A DNA stretch of 64,000 nucleotides from Rhodosorus marinus (lineage: Eukaryota > Rhodophyta > Stylonematophyceae > Stylonematales > Stylonemataceae), in NCBI GenBank assembly GCA_029953675.1, contig JAMWBK010000004.1, positions 124,001-188,000 on the forward strand, given 5' to 3'. Below are positions 1 through 10,495 of the stretch, one piece after another. The notes under the pieces were generated by a model, which saw only the letters and a program-made list of their open reading frames with translations, was not told where the DNA came from and searched no databases. Made by a program: the position numbers and the translations under genes. The stretch's first letter is position 1; each line of letters opens with the position of its first letter.

Positions 1-450
1 CCACGAGAGGGGGTCTGGGGACGCACGTTCGTCATCCAAACAAAGTGGAACGGAGATAGTTGGCGAGAAGAGTCAATAGGGATGTGTTGTGGCATCATAC
101 GCACCATTGCCGTCGTGCGTTGTTCAGAAGAGCCCCTGCGTAGGACCTGCGAATAGGTCGCACGTGGGGCACTGGAGGGAGCAGGATTCGGGCCCGACGC
201 GGGCCCAGGAGGCGTCTGTCCTTGAATAGGGGTAGGCCAGTCGGAATCAGGAATGACCGGAGCGGAGCGCTCGGGTCGGGTGGAGGCAGGCCCCGCTGTA
301 CCGTGCGGATCCGCGGGGACGGGCACCGGGGGGTATGGGGCAGGCGCGGAGGCGGAGAAGCGCTCCAAATAGGCGATCAGCAGGGGCAGGCGGTGTTCCT
401 GGGAAGCAGTCACAAGAAGACTCGTCAGTTTCGAGCAGATCCCATGGGCT
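1..450 (-). pseudogene. Retroelement ORF1 (gag-like) fragment, runs off left edge
   Basis: The minus strand is open in one frame from about 450 to the window edge. It encodes a Pro/Ser-rich stretch followed by residues ATYSQVLRRG and then NVRPQTPSR. The ORF1 of the family B element at 34.9-36.2 kb has the same order: ASYASVLRKG, about 40 residues, then NVRPQTTRG. This is the basis for calling it a diverged ORF1. Just upstream, a second minus frame encodes a helical segment (ADELAHGICSKL...), so the ORF is probably frameshifted, as ORF1 of the 35-kb copy also is. The RT part, if present, lies left of the window. Function is inferred only from similarity to the other copy. Confidence 0.5.
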
Positions 451-2590
451 AACTCGTCAGCGCAGTCCGTGAGGGTGGCCGCGGTACTAAACCCGCCCAC
501 GCTGAGCTCCACGCGCGCTGAGAGAACGGCTCCGTCCGCCGGAATGGGTGGAGAAACCCCAACCATAACGATTGGAAGGTGTGACAAACCGATTCCCCAA
601 CGAAACCCCCAAAAAGAGAACGTGTTCCCAACGTTTGCAACCAAAGAAAAACCACCACGACCTCCAAGGGGCGCTAGCAACCCCCAGCACGCACCACACC
701 ACTAGAAGATGCGGGGGAAAGTCTGCAGAAAGAAGCGCCTCCCACCGAAGAACACAATTGCGACTCAAAAGCACCAAAAGCCAGCACCATACACCCTCAC
801 GAAACCAAAAACTGGTATATTGATCGGGACCCCAACAAAGCGCGTCGGCTTGCCAATGCCCGTCATTGATTGAGAAAACTCTGCGCACGGACCCTCGCCG
901 TTAATTCCTATCTGACGGAAGCGGCTATAAGCCCATTTTTAGGTGTGAGTAATTCCCAAGGACAGGTATATTGGCATGATTATAGCTGATGGCGTCCAAT
1001 ATATATGGTACATCCATTATTTGAGATGGACTTGGTTTTTTTGAATATTTGGGTAGATTATTGAGACACTCTAGTCTGATAGGTCTAATAATAGAACCGT
1101 GGGAGAGAGCGGCTCCTCCGCGAGCGAGTTACAGCTGTGCGTTCAATTCTCGAAGTTGGGATGGAACCTTTTTAGTTGGAGCGGTTTTCCATACGGAGTG
1201 CGGGCAGGTTTCTGGAAATGTGGTTGGAGGATCGTTCTGGTGAGGCTGACCCGGCTCTAGACGTATCTAAATTCACAATAGTTTTTTGTCTACGCACGCG
1301 GCCCCATGGGAACGAAGGGGACCTGCTTTTCGCCTCTCTTTTGCTCGTCCTTGCTCCGTACTGCGCTGGTCACACCGTTAGGGTTTGGTGCTGGTCGGAT
1401 AGCATGCTTTTGTGGTGACAACGGCAGCATGCATCAGAGGTTGATATTTCACTTTTTGGAAACACTTGTTTTTAGGGCTTTGACGAGCTTGAGATCAACA
1501 GAGTCCCCTGGGGCCGACGGGAGGTTCTGTTAAGTTTTCTAAAAACATCTAAAGTAGTTCTGGTATATGGCTAGTGTGAGGTGTGAGGATTGCCTACCTT
1601 AAGCCAGAGCTCCGGGTACGGAACCAATGCACCGAACATTGTGAGATTCCCCCCTAGCCTCCAGATGCACAAAATCTTCCTTCATCAAGCATCAAACTTG
1701 ATTTGTCCTTCGCCGACTCCTTGTGACACCTAGTTTTGGAAAAGTTCCAAAAGGAGGTTATAAAGCAAACTGAAAGAGCGTGGTCATCGTTAAAGTATCA
1801 CTACAACAAGCTCATGATCGTTAGAGATAGCCGTTCCATTTGGTAGGAATTGGATGAACGCCGCATGTCCGCAGAGTCCAGTCCTATCGGAGAAATCATC
1901 AAAAGCAAACGAGGAGGCTCTGGAAGAAGTCCACAGAAGAGAAGAGGCCCATCACATTGAAGAGCTTCAAGATTGAAGCCGGGTTCAGCGTACTAGTTTG
2001 GTACCACTGGTTTTTATTATCCACTAGCTGCCGCGCTTACGGCTCAGGGTAACCAGAAGGAGCTGGCCTTGGTAAAACAGCGGCCGCGTATCAAACCGGA
2101 GGACGAGGCGGCTGTGGTCCGAATTGGAGATGGAGACATTTCCGCACGGGTATAGACGCATGCCCACTGGCACGTTCTTGTTTGCCCCCATTTTCAATAC
2201 AGAGAACTGAGATTAACGGACTTAGATGACTGGCTGAGAAATTGAAGTAGTTTATATCGCTGGCTTTATTAGTGTATATAGCAGTACAACCATCGTCTCA
2301 ATCACAATATCGTTGAAACTAATTCATTCATATCCGTGATCAGTTTCACCCACGTGACCTACATGGTTGGATGATCGCCCTGGGGATGTCCAATCGTTAG
2401 TTCTGTAGAGCTGTGGAAATCTCACGCGGTTTTAGTACTGCGCAAGAAAAGCGAAGTGTAAGCTAGAATACGTAGACTGAATGAATGGACTGGGGTAGAG
2501 AGGGTGAGAAAATATATTGGGCACACGTGCACGATAATCCTGGTTATTACGAGTGGAAAATCTTGACCTTGGATAGAGGCCGCGCTAAGG
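451..2590. other. Intergenic, no gene recognised
   Basis: Both strands are broken by stops. Short open stretches have no recognisable motif and no start or splice context. A stretch near 1730-1960 reads as a charged, helical remnant with an internal stop and could be a dead gene fragment, but it matches nothing I can name. Confidence 0.4.
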
Positions 2591-2623
2591 ATTGATAAAT
2601 ACCTGTTGACTAAAGGTCAACAG
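2591..2623 (+). promoter_or_regulatory. TATA-like box and short palindrome upstream of ABC transporter
   Basis: GATAAATAC sits at about 2593-2601. It is followed at once by an 8-bp inverted repeat, CTGTTGAC / GTCAACAG (2603-2610 and 2616-2623), with a 5-nt spacer. The transporter ATG is 115 bp downstream. A promoter role is inferred from position only. Confidence 0.3.
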
Positions 2624-2737
2624 AAGGGAGGTGGTTGAACGAGCTGCGGAGGGGGTTGAGACAGAGGGTTTTCTCAGCTGTTTGACGGGGAAGGTGGTGT
2701 TTCCTTGTCACAAGTGGTGGGTTGAGAGGAAATTGAG

Positions 2738-5700
2738 ATGTTTACGTGGTTGCGAAAGAATCGGGAAGCGGAAGATGAGCTTCCTGGACCTCCTGGACCC
2801 GGACCGGACGGGGCGTCATGGCTGTCAAGGTTTTCGTATTCATGGCTTAATCCGCTGATTAAGCGCGGTGCGAAAAGACAGCTGAATCCAGAGGACATAT
2901 GGGACATTCCTGAGACTGAGGCCGCTAGCTTCCGAGAGTCTGAGTTCGAAGAGGAGTACGAGAAGCGGAAGGCCGCGCGGACGGAGAAGGGCCTTGATCC
3001 GGCACCCTCGCTTAGCCGAGTATTTATTAAGCTTCACAGGAGAAGGTTCATCGTGACGGCCATGCTTTTGCTCGTGTTTCAAGCTTACAACTTATCAGCC
3101 CCTTCTCTCATCGAACAAATAACTATTTGCCTGGGAGACCCATCCATCTCCCCCGGACTTGGATACATGTATGTGATCATCCTCGCGTTCGGCCAGTGGA
3201 TCGGGATGGGTGTATGTCAAAGCCATGCTTTCCTTCTAACCTACAAAATGGGAATAAGTTGTCGCTCTGCTTTGACAGCGGCTGTTTTTAAGAAGAGTAT
3301 GAACTTGAGTAATAGCTCTAGGCAGAGCGTCACAGTGGGAGAGATCGTGAACTTGATGAGCAACGACACGCAAAGATACGTTGAGGTTGTTCCGTTTGTC
3401 CAGCAACTGTGGTCCGGGCCTTTTGTAATCATTGTAGGCCTCATCCTGTTGGTTCGTCTTGTCGGATTTGCAGCTCTAGCAGGTCTTGGACTGATGATTC
3501 TGACGATCCCGCTCCAAGGAAAGATGTTCCTCTGGGCAAGTTCACTGCGCAAAGAGGTTATGGTTCACTCAGATGTAAGAGTTAAACTGATGAACGAAGT
3601 GCTACAGGGCATAAAGGCCATCAAATTGTATGCTTGGGAGGATCCGTATGAAGAGAGAATCCAAGAGGTCCGCACAAAGGAGATTAAGGCAATCTTGAAA
3701 ACATCGATCCTTCGGGGAATTAACTTTGCAATATTCTCCGCGCTGCCGTCAATAATTGCAATCGTTGTACTCATGATTTATTCAGCACAGGGCAATCTGC
3801 TCGCTCCGGAAGTCGTATTCCCAGCTATTGGGTACATGAACGTGTTAAGGTTCCCACTTCTTCTGCTGCCAATGCTCGTGACCCAGCTTGTACAACTGAA
3901 GGTGTCAAACAAGCGTCTCTCGGCTCTGCTGGAAGCCGCCCAGATGAACGAAGAGGATCGAAATTGGACAGACAAAGAGGGGAGCCCTGAAGGCGGACGG
4001 GTGGAGATAGTTGACGGTCGTTTCACGTGGAGAAGAGATTACAATGATTCTCTGAGCAGGATGAAGCAACCGGAAAAGTCACGAAAGAAGCCTCAGAAGA
4101 AAAAGAGAGGATTATTCCGAGGGCGAAGAGGGGCTACTGACCAGGCTCAATGGGAGGAGGAGGCGAAGAAAGTGGATGAAGTGGTGGGCAAAGATGCGTA
4201 TGAACTGAAAAACATAAACTTCACAGTGGAACCTGGAGAATTCGTGGCAATTGTTGGAGCGGTCGGCAGTGGAAAATCTTCCTTGGTCTCGGCTATGCTG
4301 GGTGAAATTTCGAAGCTTAAGGGAAGCGTCAACGTGCGAGGTTCTGTCGCATACACAGCTCAGACGCCTTGGATTTTCAACGACACCGTTCGAAGTAACA
4401 TCACCTTCGGGGAGACTTACGACGACACGATGTACTCCAAAACTATCAATTCAACCGCCCTCGAAAATGATCTTGCGACGCTTACTGCCGGAGATCTGAC
4501 AGAGATCGGAGAGAAAGGGATCAATCTCTCTGGAGGCCAAAAACAACGTGTGTCTGTCGCGCGAGCCGTATACACCGACGCCGACATATATATACTTGAT
4601 GACCCTTTGTCTGCAGTCGATGCACACGTTGGAGAACATATGTTCCGGGAATGCTTCTTGAAGCAACTTCGCAAGAAGACGAGGATTCTTGTGACGAACC
4701 AGCTTCAGTTCCTGCCCTACACCGATCGGATTTACGCTATGCAGGGTGGTCGAATTGTTGACGTTGGAACATTTGCGGAACTGAACAGGGAGGGAACACT
4801 TCTTTTCCAGATCATGGAATCCTTTGGAGCAACTCTGCAGGCAACTGTGGCAAAGTATGACACAGAAGCGTCTGAGGCCAACAAGGGAACGGATGTGGAG
4901 AACATCATGTCCACCAAGGACATGATCGCAATGAAGGAATATGAGAAGCAGGATGGTCACTTGGTGAACACCGAAGCAAGAGCTCATGGCGGAATCTCTC
5001 AGGCCGTTTGGTTGGAATACTTCCGAGCAGGAGGTGGACTGTTCTACGCCCTATCTATGTTTGTCATCTATTGTATGTCGCTGTTTTCTGGCATGGCACC
5101 CGACTTGTGGCTGACGCACTGGTCAAATCAAACTGTGGTGGACGTGGAAGGTACTCAAGCGCTCTTTGGTTTCTACGCTGGTATCTACGGAATGTTGGGA
5201 GTCATCTTCGGGCTGCTTACCATTACCCGAACGACGGCTTTCGCGTACTTCTCTACGAGGGCTGCTAAATGCCTCCACAATGATATGCTCCAGAACGTCT
5301 TGAGAGCCCCGATGATGTTCTTTGAAACTACTCCGCTGGGTCGAATTCTGAACCGGTTTTCAAAGGACACAGATCGTGTCGATATTCTTTTGCCCCCGGT
5401 CATGGACTACCAATGCATGCTGATTCTGAACACGATTAGTGTGTACATCCTCGTAGTAGTATTCCTGCCATGGTTCCTTATCGCGTTGCCGTTCATGTTG
5501 CTGGGCTACTGGACAGTGCAGTGGTACTACCGCAGAACTTCGAGAGAACTACAAAGAATTGAATCAATTCAGCGTAGCCCGATCTATGCCCACTTATCGG
5601 AGTCGCTGCATGGTACCAGTACAATACGCGCTTACGGTCGGAATACAGAGGCCTGTGCAGTAAACCACCATAAACAGGATGATGCGAACGCTGCCTATTA

Positions 5701-6772
5701 CATTATGCAGGTGGCAAGGCGGTGGTTGCAGTTCCGACTTGAGGTGGTGTCACTCTTCGTTCTTCTTGCTATAGGATGCCTCGTTGTAGCTTCCCGCGAT
5801 GCTGCTGTGATTGGGCTAAATGCGTCGCAGGCTGGTCTATTGCTGACGCATACGGTACTCATCACTAACGTAAGCGCGTTTATGGTCCGCGGAGCAGTTG
5901 ACTTGGAAACTAAACTTACGAGCGTGGAACGGCAAGTTGAGTATTCGAAGGATGTTGAGCGAGAAGCTGAATCGATTATTCCGGACAACAGACCACCGGA
6001 CAATTGGCCCAATGAAGGTCGAGTGGAATTCAAAGGCTTCAAAATGAGATATCGACCGGAGCTTGACTTGGCTCTGAAGGGAGTTGATCTTTCAGTAGAC
6101 CCGCTCTGGAAGGTCGGGATAGCTGGAAGGACAGGTTCAGGGAAGTCGTCCTTGACAGTTTCCTTGTTCCGTTTGGTCGAGAAAGCAGAAGGGAGTATCC
6201 TTATCGACGGCATAGACATCAGTACCATTGGCCTGAAGGATTTGCGCTCGAAACTCGGCATAATTCCGCAAGATCCCGTTATTTTCTCGGGAACTGTTCG
6301 GCTGAACATAGATCCGTTGCATACACGCACTGATGCTGAACTTTGGAACGTACTGGAGCTTGTTCAGTTGAAGCAGGTCATTGCCAACCTTTTTGGTGGT
6401 CTTGACGCCGACGTAGCTGAAGGCGGAGAAAACTTCTCCCAGGGGCAGAGGCAGCTATTCTGTATCGCGAGGGCGATTATTCGGAATCCAAAGGTTCTCG
6501 TGATGGACGAGGCGACTGCAAATGTTGATGTTGAGACTGATACTGTTGTGCAGAAGACAATCCGATCTGAGTTCAAGGGGAGCACGGTTCTAACCATTGC
6601 TCATCGTATTAATACAATCATCGATTCAGACAGAGTGGCTGTCATCGACAATGGGTTCGTGAAGGAGTACGAGTCACCCGCCTGCTTGCTTCGCCAAAAA
6701 TCAGCTTTCTCAGACCTAGTGGACGCACAGCAGAAGTCCAAGGGCAGGCGACAAATCACGAGGGGTTGCTAG
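2738..6772 (+). CDS. ABC transporter, ABCC/MRP type, full-length
   Basis: Encodes 1344 residues in one intronless frame. The order is a cytosolic N-terminus, TMD1, NBD1, TMD2, NBD2, without the extra TMD0 of long MRPs. NBD1 has Walker A GAVGSGKSS (about residue 506), signature LSGGQKQR (about 597) and Walker B ending ILDDP, so Asp replaces the catalytic Glu, as is usual in ABCC NBD1. NBD2 has Walker A GRTGSGKSS (about 1129), signature FSQGQRQL (about 1231) and Walker B VLVMDEA (about 1253), which keeps the Glu. The N-terminal SYSWLNPLIKRG motif before TMD1 is typical of the family. A basic Lys/Arg-rich loop at about 440-475 precedes the NBD1 Walker A. Family members export organic anions or glutathione conjugates across vacuolar or plasma membranes; the substrate cannot be read here. 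The ATG at 2738 is the first in frame. Confidence 0.93.
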   Translation: MFTWLRKNREAEDELPGPPGPGPDGASWLSRFSYSWLNPLIKRGAKRQLNPEDIWDIPETEAASFRESEFEEEYEKRKAARTEKGLDPAPSLSRVFIKLHRRRFIVTAMLLLVFQAYNLSAPSLIEQITICLGDPSISPGLGYMYVIILAFGQWIGMGVCQSHAFLLTYKMGISCRSALTAAVFKKSMNLSNSSRQSVTVGEIVNLMSNDTQRYVEVVPFVQQLWSGPFVIIVGLILLVRLVGFAALAGLGLMILTIPLQGKMFLWASSLRKEVMVHSDVRVKLMNEVLQGIKAIKLYAWEDPYEERIQEVRTKEIKAILKTSILRGINFAIFSALPSIIAIVVLMIYSAQGNLLAPEVVFPAIGYMNVLRFPLLLLPMLVTQLVQLKVSNKRLSALLEAAQMNEEDRNWTDKEGSPEGGRVEIVDGRFTWRRDYNDSLSRMKQPEKSRKKPQKKKRGLFRGRRGATDQAQWEEEAKKVDEVVGKDAYELKNINFTVEPGEFVAIVGAVGSGKSSLVSAMLGEISKLKGSVNVRGSVAYTAQTPWIFNDTVRSNITFGETYDDTMYSKTINSTALENDLATLTAGDLTEIGEKGINLSGGQKQRVSVARAVYTDADIYILDDPLSAVDAHVGEHMFRECFLKQLRKKTRILVTNQLQFLPYTDRIYAMQGGRIVDVGTFAELNREGTLLFQIMESFGATLQATVAKYDTEASEANKGTDVENIMSTKDMIAMKEYEKQDGHLVNTEARAHGGISQAVWLEYFRAGGGLFYALSMFVIYCMSLFSGMAPDLWLTHWSNQTVVDVEGTQALFGFYAGIYGMLGVIFGLLTITRTTAFAYFSTRAAKCLHNDMLQNVLRAPMMFFETTPLGRILNRFSKDTDRVDILLPPVMDYQCMLILNTISVYILVVVFLPWFLIALPFMLLGYWTVQWYYRRTSRELQRIESIQRSPIYAHLSESLHGTSTIRAYGRNTEACAVNHHKQDDANAAYYIMQVARRWLQFRLEVVSLFVLLAIGCLVVASRDAAVIGLNASQAGLLLTHTVLITNVSAFMVRGAVDLETKLTSVERQVEYSKDVEREAESIIPDNRPPDNWPNEGRVEFKGFKMRYRPELDLALKGVDLSVDPLWKVGIAGRTGSGKSSLTVSLFRLVEKAEGSILIDGIDISTIGLKDLRSKLGIIPQDPVIFSGTVRLNIDPLHTRTDAELWNVLELVQLKQVIANLFGGLDADVAEGGENFSQGQRQLFCIARAIIRNPKVLVMDEATANVDVETDTVVQKTIRSEFKGSTVLTIAHRINTIIDSDRVAVIDNGFVKEYESPACLLRQKSAFSDLVDAQQKSKGRRQITRGC

Positions 6773-6924
6773 GGTCTTCGACTGTTGGTCCCTTTGATTT
6801 CACTTAAGGTTAAGCCTTGTTCAAATTTATCAACCTGTGAATATGTACATCACCTGTTGCCGACAAAGACAAAAAAGACTTTTCACCCAGCCTCGCGCTT
6901 CAGCTCTACTAGTAGAACCATGGT
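6773..6924. other. 3' flank of ABC transporter
   Basis: This short AT-rich spacer separates the transporter stop from the first retroelement fragment. I see no clear polyadenylation signal. Confidence 0.3.
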
Positions 6925-7214
6925 ATGGTGAGAGTATGGCCAGCCTGCATCGCGCTGAGGGTCGCTCCCACCGGTTTCAGCCTTTCATTGTCGAAAGCTT
7001 TGGTCACGTGAGAAGTCGGGCTTGGAGGGGTTGCGGAAATGGTTCACTGAGCATCGTGTTGAATACTTGGAACTTTTGCGGCATTTAAGTGTCTCTCTGT
7101 GGCGATATTCGAGCAGCACGCTTGCCGAGGCGCGCCATCGGCGCCTGGGTTTGCACGCTTCCCTACCTAGTTCTTAGTTCCTTTTAACGGTTTGCGTAGA
7201 GCTGTAGGCTATGC
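6925..7214 (+). mobile_element. Family B non-LTR retrotransposon, 3' end only (5'-truncated)
   Basis: The 290 bp match the last codons and 3' UTR of family B: ...GRSHRFQPFIVESFGH..., then the conserved tail CCTAGTTCTTAGTTCC and stem-loop GCGTAG..GGCTATGC followed by TAATAAAGCCAG. Small deletions break the frame. This is a dead 5'-truncated copy in plus orientation, next to the larger copy that starts at about 7405. Confidence 0.85.
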
Positions 7215-7404
7215 TAATAAAGCCAGTAGAACCATGAAAACGAGAGGTACTAGTTTCTTCTTATGGAGAATGTTCCTGATATATTAAATCATGACGTTCG
7301 CTCAACACCCCAAGAATAGACAGTGTTGGCCATCAGCTCCATGGCATTCTGCTTAGGAGATGCGACGCCCAGCAGAATCTCCGCGCGGGGTAGATTCGCC
7401 ATCG

Positions 7405-9466
7405 AACGGGGGGAGCCTCCCTTACTTGACAACGCAGGGCTCTATTTTTGCAGCACGTACTGGCGTTGAACAGGGTGATCCTTGTGGGCCGGTACTTCAC
7501 GCATGTGCCTTGCAGCTCGTGCTCCAGCGACTGGCGGCTGACGTGCCGGAGCTTCGCATCTGTGCCTACCATGACGAGTGACGTTGCTGGGCACTCCTGA
7601 GCACTTGGCTCGGGGACTACCCAGATCGAAACACTCGCACGTGGAGTACGTCCCCGAAAAATGCCGTTTTCTTGGCCCGCGTGAAGTTTCGAGGGGCTCC
7701 CTGCCACCTAGTCTCCGAGCCCTTGGTGAACATGCGGGGCTCAAGCACCATGGCGTCGGTTTGGGGAGTGACAACTTTGTCCAAGACTCTTGCGAACGAG
7801 TTTTAGCACGTCATAAGCAGCTCAACGACGCCATTGATCGCCTACCGGATAGCATGCTCCAATCGGCTTGCCTGCTCTCCCGCTTTTGTGCCGGCCCCCG
7901 ACTGAATTACTGGCTGCGAAGCCTTCCACCGCACTGGGGCTCGTGGATGGTAGCCAAGGCGGACGAGGCGACGCTGAAGCACTGGGGAACGCTCCTGGAT
8001 GAACCCCTGGATGTGGAAGCGGCTCCTGACAGGGACCTACTTCATGGCCAAATTGCCCTACCTTTACGATTAGGTGGATTTGGAGTGGCCGACCGGCGAT
8101 AGAATTGATAGCTTTGTGAGGACAGAAAACCCCGTAAGAGGTGCACAGGATGACCAAAATCTCCAGCGAGCACCAAATACTTGCCTTCTACCTTCCAAAA
8201 ACCGTGGACTCGTATGCTCGGCAGCGGCGGTCGCCTCCTGGGCTACCGCGCTTCGCACCTTGGTGAGTTTTCGGATGCGAAGTGCTTGCCTTTTGGCTAG
8301 AGCACTGACTAGCGAAGACCCCGTGACCCTTCCACGGCCACTTTTGAGTATCTATGATGCTCTGCATCGGGCGTTCAGTAAGTGCAACGCCGTGCCGGAC
8401 GAGAGCCGATCCAGATTTCGCTCCTGGAAGGAGCTGTTATGGGGACGAACTGAGGCGCTCGAGGACTCTCCCATCGACAGAGTACTCGCCGACGAGGGGG
8501 AAGCTAGCCCCGGGTCACCGGTTGCCGATTACCCGTGTCTGAGCCGATTGTGGAGCTCCCGCACTGATGTGATTCAACATAGTCTCACCTGGGGCCAACA
8601 CAGTACCGCTCACGCAATCTTGCTCAACTCTCCACTCACACCGCCTACCACCGCCGCTCGCCTCCGCGGCATGGGAGGCCATCTATCACATTTGTGGTTA
8701 ACGACCCTGCCGTCATCTCTGGGTCACCGTCTGGATGCCTTCCAGTTTCGCTCTACCGCACGGATTTACCTGGGTTTGCCACAAGCTCCGTGGCACTCTA
8801 ATTGGCCGACTTTCTGTCAGGGATGTGAGAGTCGGATCGATGCTTGTGGTTACCATTTCTTAGGTTCATGCGGACTGTTGAGAGGTCTTCGTACGAGGCG
8901 TCACACTCGCTTCAAGTACATTCTCAGCGAATGTTTGACTCGGGTAGGGCATACGGTTGAGGTGGAATCGGAACTACCCAGATCGGTCCCGGATAGGGCA
9001 CCGCCCCGCTGTATCGCAGATCTCCTCGTCTTCGATGCTGCCGCCAGACGCTCAGCATATGTTGACCTCGGGATTACATGCCCTGTGGCAAGCGCCCATC
9101 TCACGGCTGCCGCCCGTCGCCGGCAGCTGCTTCGGCTCTTCGCCGCGTGAAGGAACGACGGTATGCTGAGAATATGGCCAGCCTGCCTCGCGCTGAGGGT
9201 CGCTCCCACCGGTTCCAGCCTTTCATCGTGGAAAGCTTTGGTCACGTGGAGAAGTCGGGTTTGGAGTGGTTGCGGAAATGTTTCACTGAGCATCCTGTTG
9301 AATACTTGGAACTTTTGCGGCGCTTAAGTGTCTCTCTGTGGCGATATTTGAGCAGTTTGCTTGCCGAGGCGCGCCATCGGCGCCTGGGTTTGCACGCTTC
9401 CCTACCTAGTTCTTAGTTCCTTTTCACGGTTTGCGTAGCTCTGTAGGCTATGCTAATAAAGCCAGA
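7405..9466 (+). mobile_element. Family B non-LTR retrotransposon, 5'-truncated, decayed
   Basis: This copy begins inside the RT domain just before ARTGVEQGDP and runs to the 3' stem-loop tail. Lesions seen: loss of a base in the YHDD codons near 7577; a 109-bp insertion at 8096-8204 flanked by ACCG repeats; and a 4-nt loss near 9116 that shifts the C-terminal frame. The CQGCES..H..C knuckle and the ADLLVFDAAARRSAYVD endonuclease-like segment are recognisable. It resembles the 38.8-41.1 kb copy (same GGSLPYLTTQGS subfamily) more than the 31-36 kb copy. Confidence 0.88.
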
Positions 9467-9477
9467 ATGGCAGGCGG

Positions 9478-9815
9478 CGGTGGTGTGCCTCGGAGAGCAT
9501 GTTGCTAGAATACCGCGAAGGAGCGACGCTTAAACGGCACCAAACACTCTTCAGGATGTTCAGTGAACATTTGCGCAGCCACTCCAAGCTTAACTTTTCC
9601 AGATGCCCAAAGCCTTCCCAAATGAAAGGCTGGACCTGTGAGAACGGCGCTCTTCCCGGGGAAGACTGGCCATACTCTCAGCGTACCGTCGTTCTTTCAC
9701 GCGGCCAAGAAGGTGCTTGCCATCCCGCGGAGAGCGGCAGAAGGGAGAGAGTACAGGACGCGGGGCAAGTGCCAGCGAGGTCCAGATATGCTGATCCTCT
9801 GGCAGCTGCGTCCAA
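9478..9815 (-). mobile_element. Diverged family B 3' fragment, opposite orientation
   Basis: Read on the minus strand, this matches the C-terminal coding part of family B, for example the complement of CAAATGAAAGGCTGGACC and ACTCTCAGCGTACCGTCGTT. It is more diverged than the neighbouring copy. It lies tail-to-tail with the plus-strand copy ending at 9466. Confidence 0.7.
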
Positions 9816-10110
9816 TACTCAGTGACGTCAGCAATATAGGATTGGATCTAAAAAAGGCTTTGCGTTGGTGCATGAAATACCAATTCACAACCAAAAGAGA
9901 GCCACCACCACCACTACCACCTCCCAGAGAGCTCATAATAGGGTCCACAACGCAAAGGATGCACCAGGTCTGGGAGGTGCTCCTCCAGCGGCGCTCAGGG
10001 TTTAACGAATTTATTTTTAGAAATAGTGTTCACCTTGTAAAAAATCAACGAAAAAAATTGGAATGTCCAATTCAAATTATGAAAAAACAAAAAAACAGGG
10101 TTCAATTCCA
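9816..10110. other. Spacer with short repeat shared with 22.8 kb
   Basis: No gene seen. At about 10004-10040 the string TTATTTTTAGAAA... and its flank resemble 22789-22825 at the end of the 22.3-kb ORF, suggesting a small dispersed remnant. Confidence 0.3.
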
Positions 10111-10164
10111 TCGTTGTTTACCCGCTTAAGTTTCCTGCTGTGGCGCATGAATCCGGCTTTGATG
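10111..10164 (+). mobile_element. Older family A fragment used as insertion target
   Basis: The 54 bp equal the last codons of family A ORF2 (through CTGTGGCGCATGAAT to GGCTTTGATG). They stop where the large family A copy begins. Its displaced 3' tail may be the second CAGCCTCCGATTAAACC at 13699-13723. Confidence 0.7.
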
Positions 10165-10495
10165 TTTCCTCTCCACTGAGGCCACCCTGCTGGAAGCTCA
10201 CCCTGCGTTTGACCTTCTGCCGCCGACTCTTGAGCACCCTTCCTCCCCTCGCCCTATCTCCGAGGCTCGTGACACCGACATGGCAGAAGCACCATCGGCC
10301 TCTCCGAATCCGCTGGCTCTGGACACCCTCAGTCAAGACTCCGCTGCTGAAAACCCTGTGTCTACTTTCTTCAGGTCTTTTAGTTCCTTCGTGCGCCCTC
10401 CACGTAAGCGTCGTGCGGCTCCTGAGCCTCCCTCCGAGGCACCTCCTCCGGATATTCGATCTGCCTTCCCGACTGAGGGGAGGCCCGATGTCTGA
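10163..10495 (+). CDS. Family A ORF1, C-terminal part (5'-truncated)
   Basis: An open frame enters from the insertion junction and ends with TGA at 10495. It encodes about 110 Pro/Ser-rich residues, with a basic RPPRKRRA motif about 35 residues before the end. Its last 8 bases (ATGTCTGA) contain the ATG of ORF2. By position it is the end of the nucleic-acid-binding ORF1 protein of this non-LTR element. No known gag domain is visible in the remaining part. Confidence 0.6.
   Translation, partial: CFLSTEATLLEAHPAFDLLPPTLEHPSSPRPISEARDTDMAEAPSASPNPLALDTLSQDSAAENPVSTFFRSFSSFVRPPRKRRAAPEPPSEAPPPDIRSAFPTEGRPDV

Noticed and set aside
487-888. 133-codon minus frame
   Set aside because: Trp/Phe-rich composition with no domain; looks like chance.
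1729-1990. Charged helical open stretch
   Set aside because: Interrupted by stops, no start or splice signals; too weak to call.
7578-8102. Independent gene of 174 codons
   Set aside because: It is the RT-middle part of a frameshifted family B copy.
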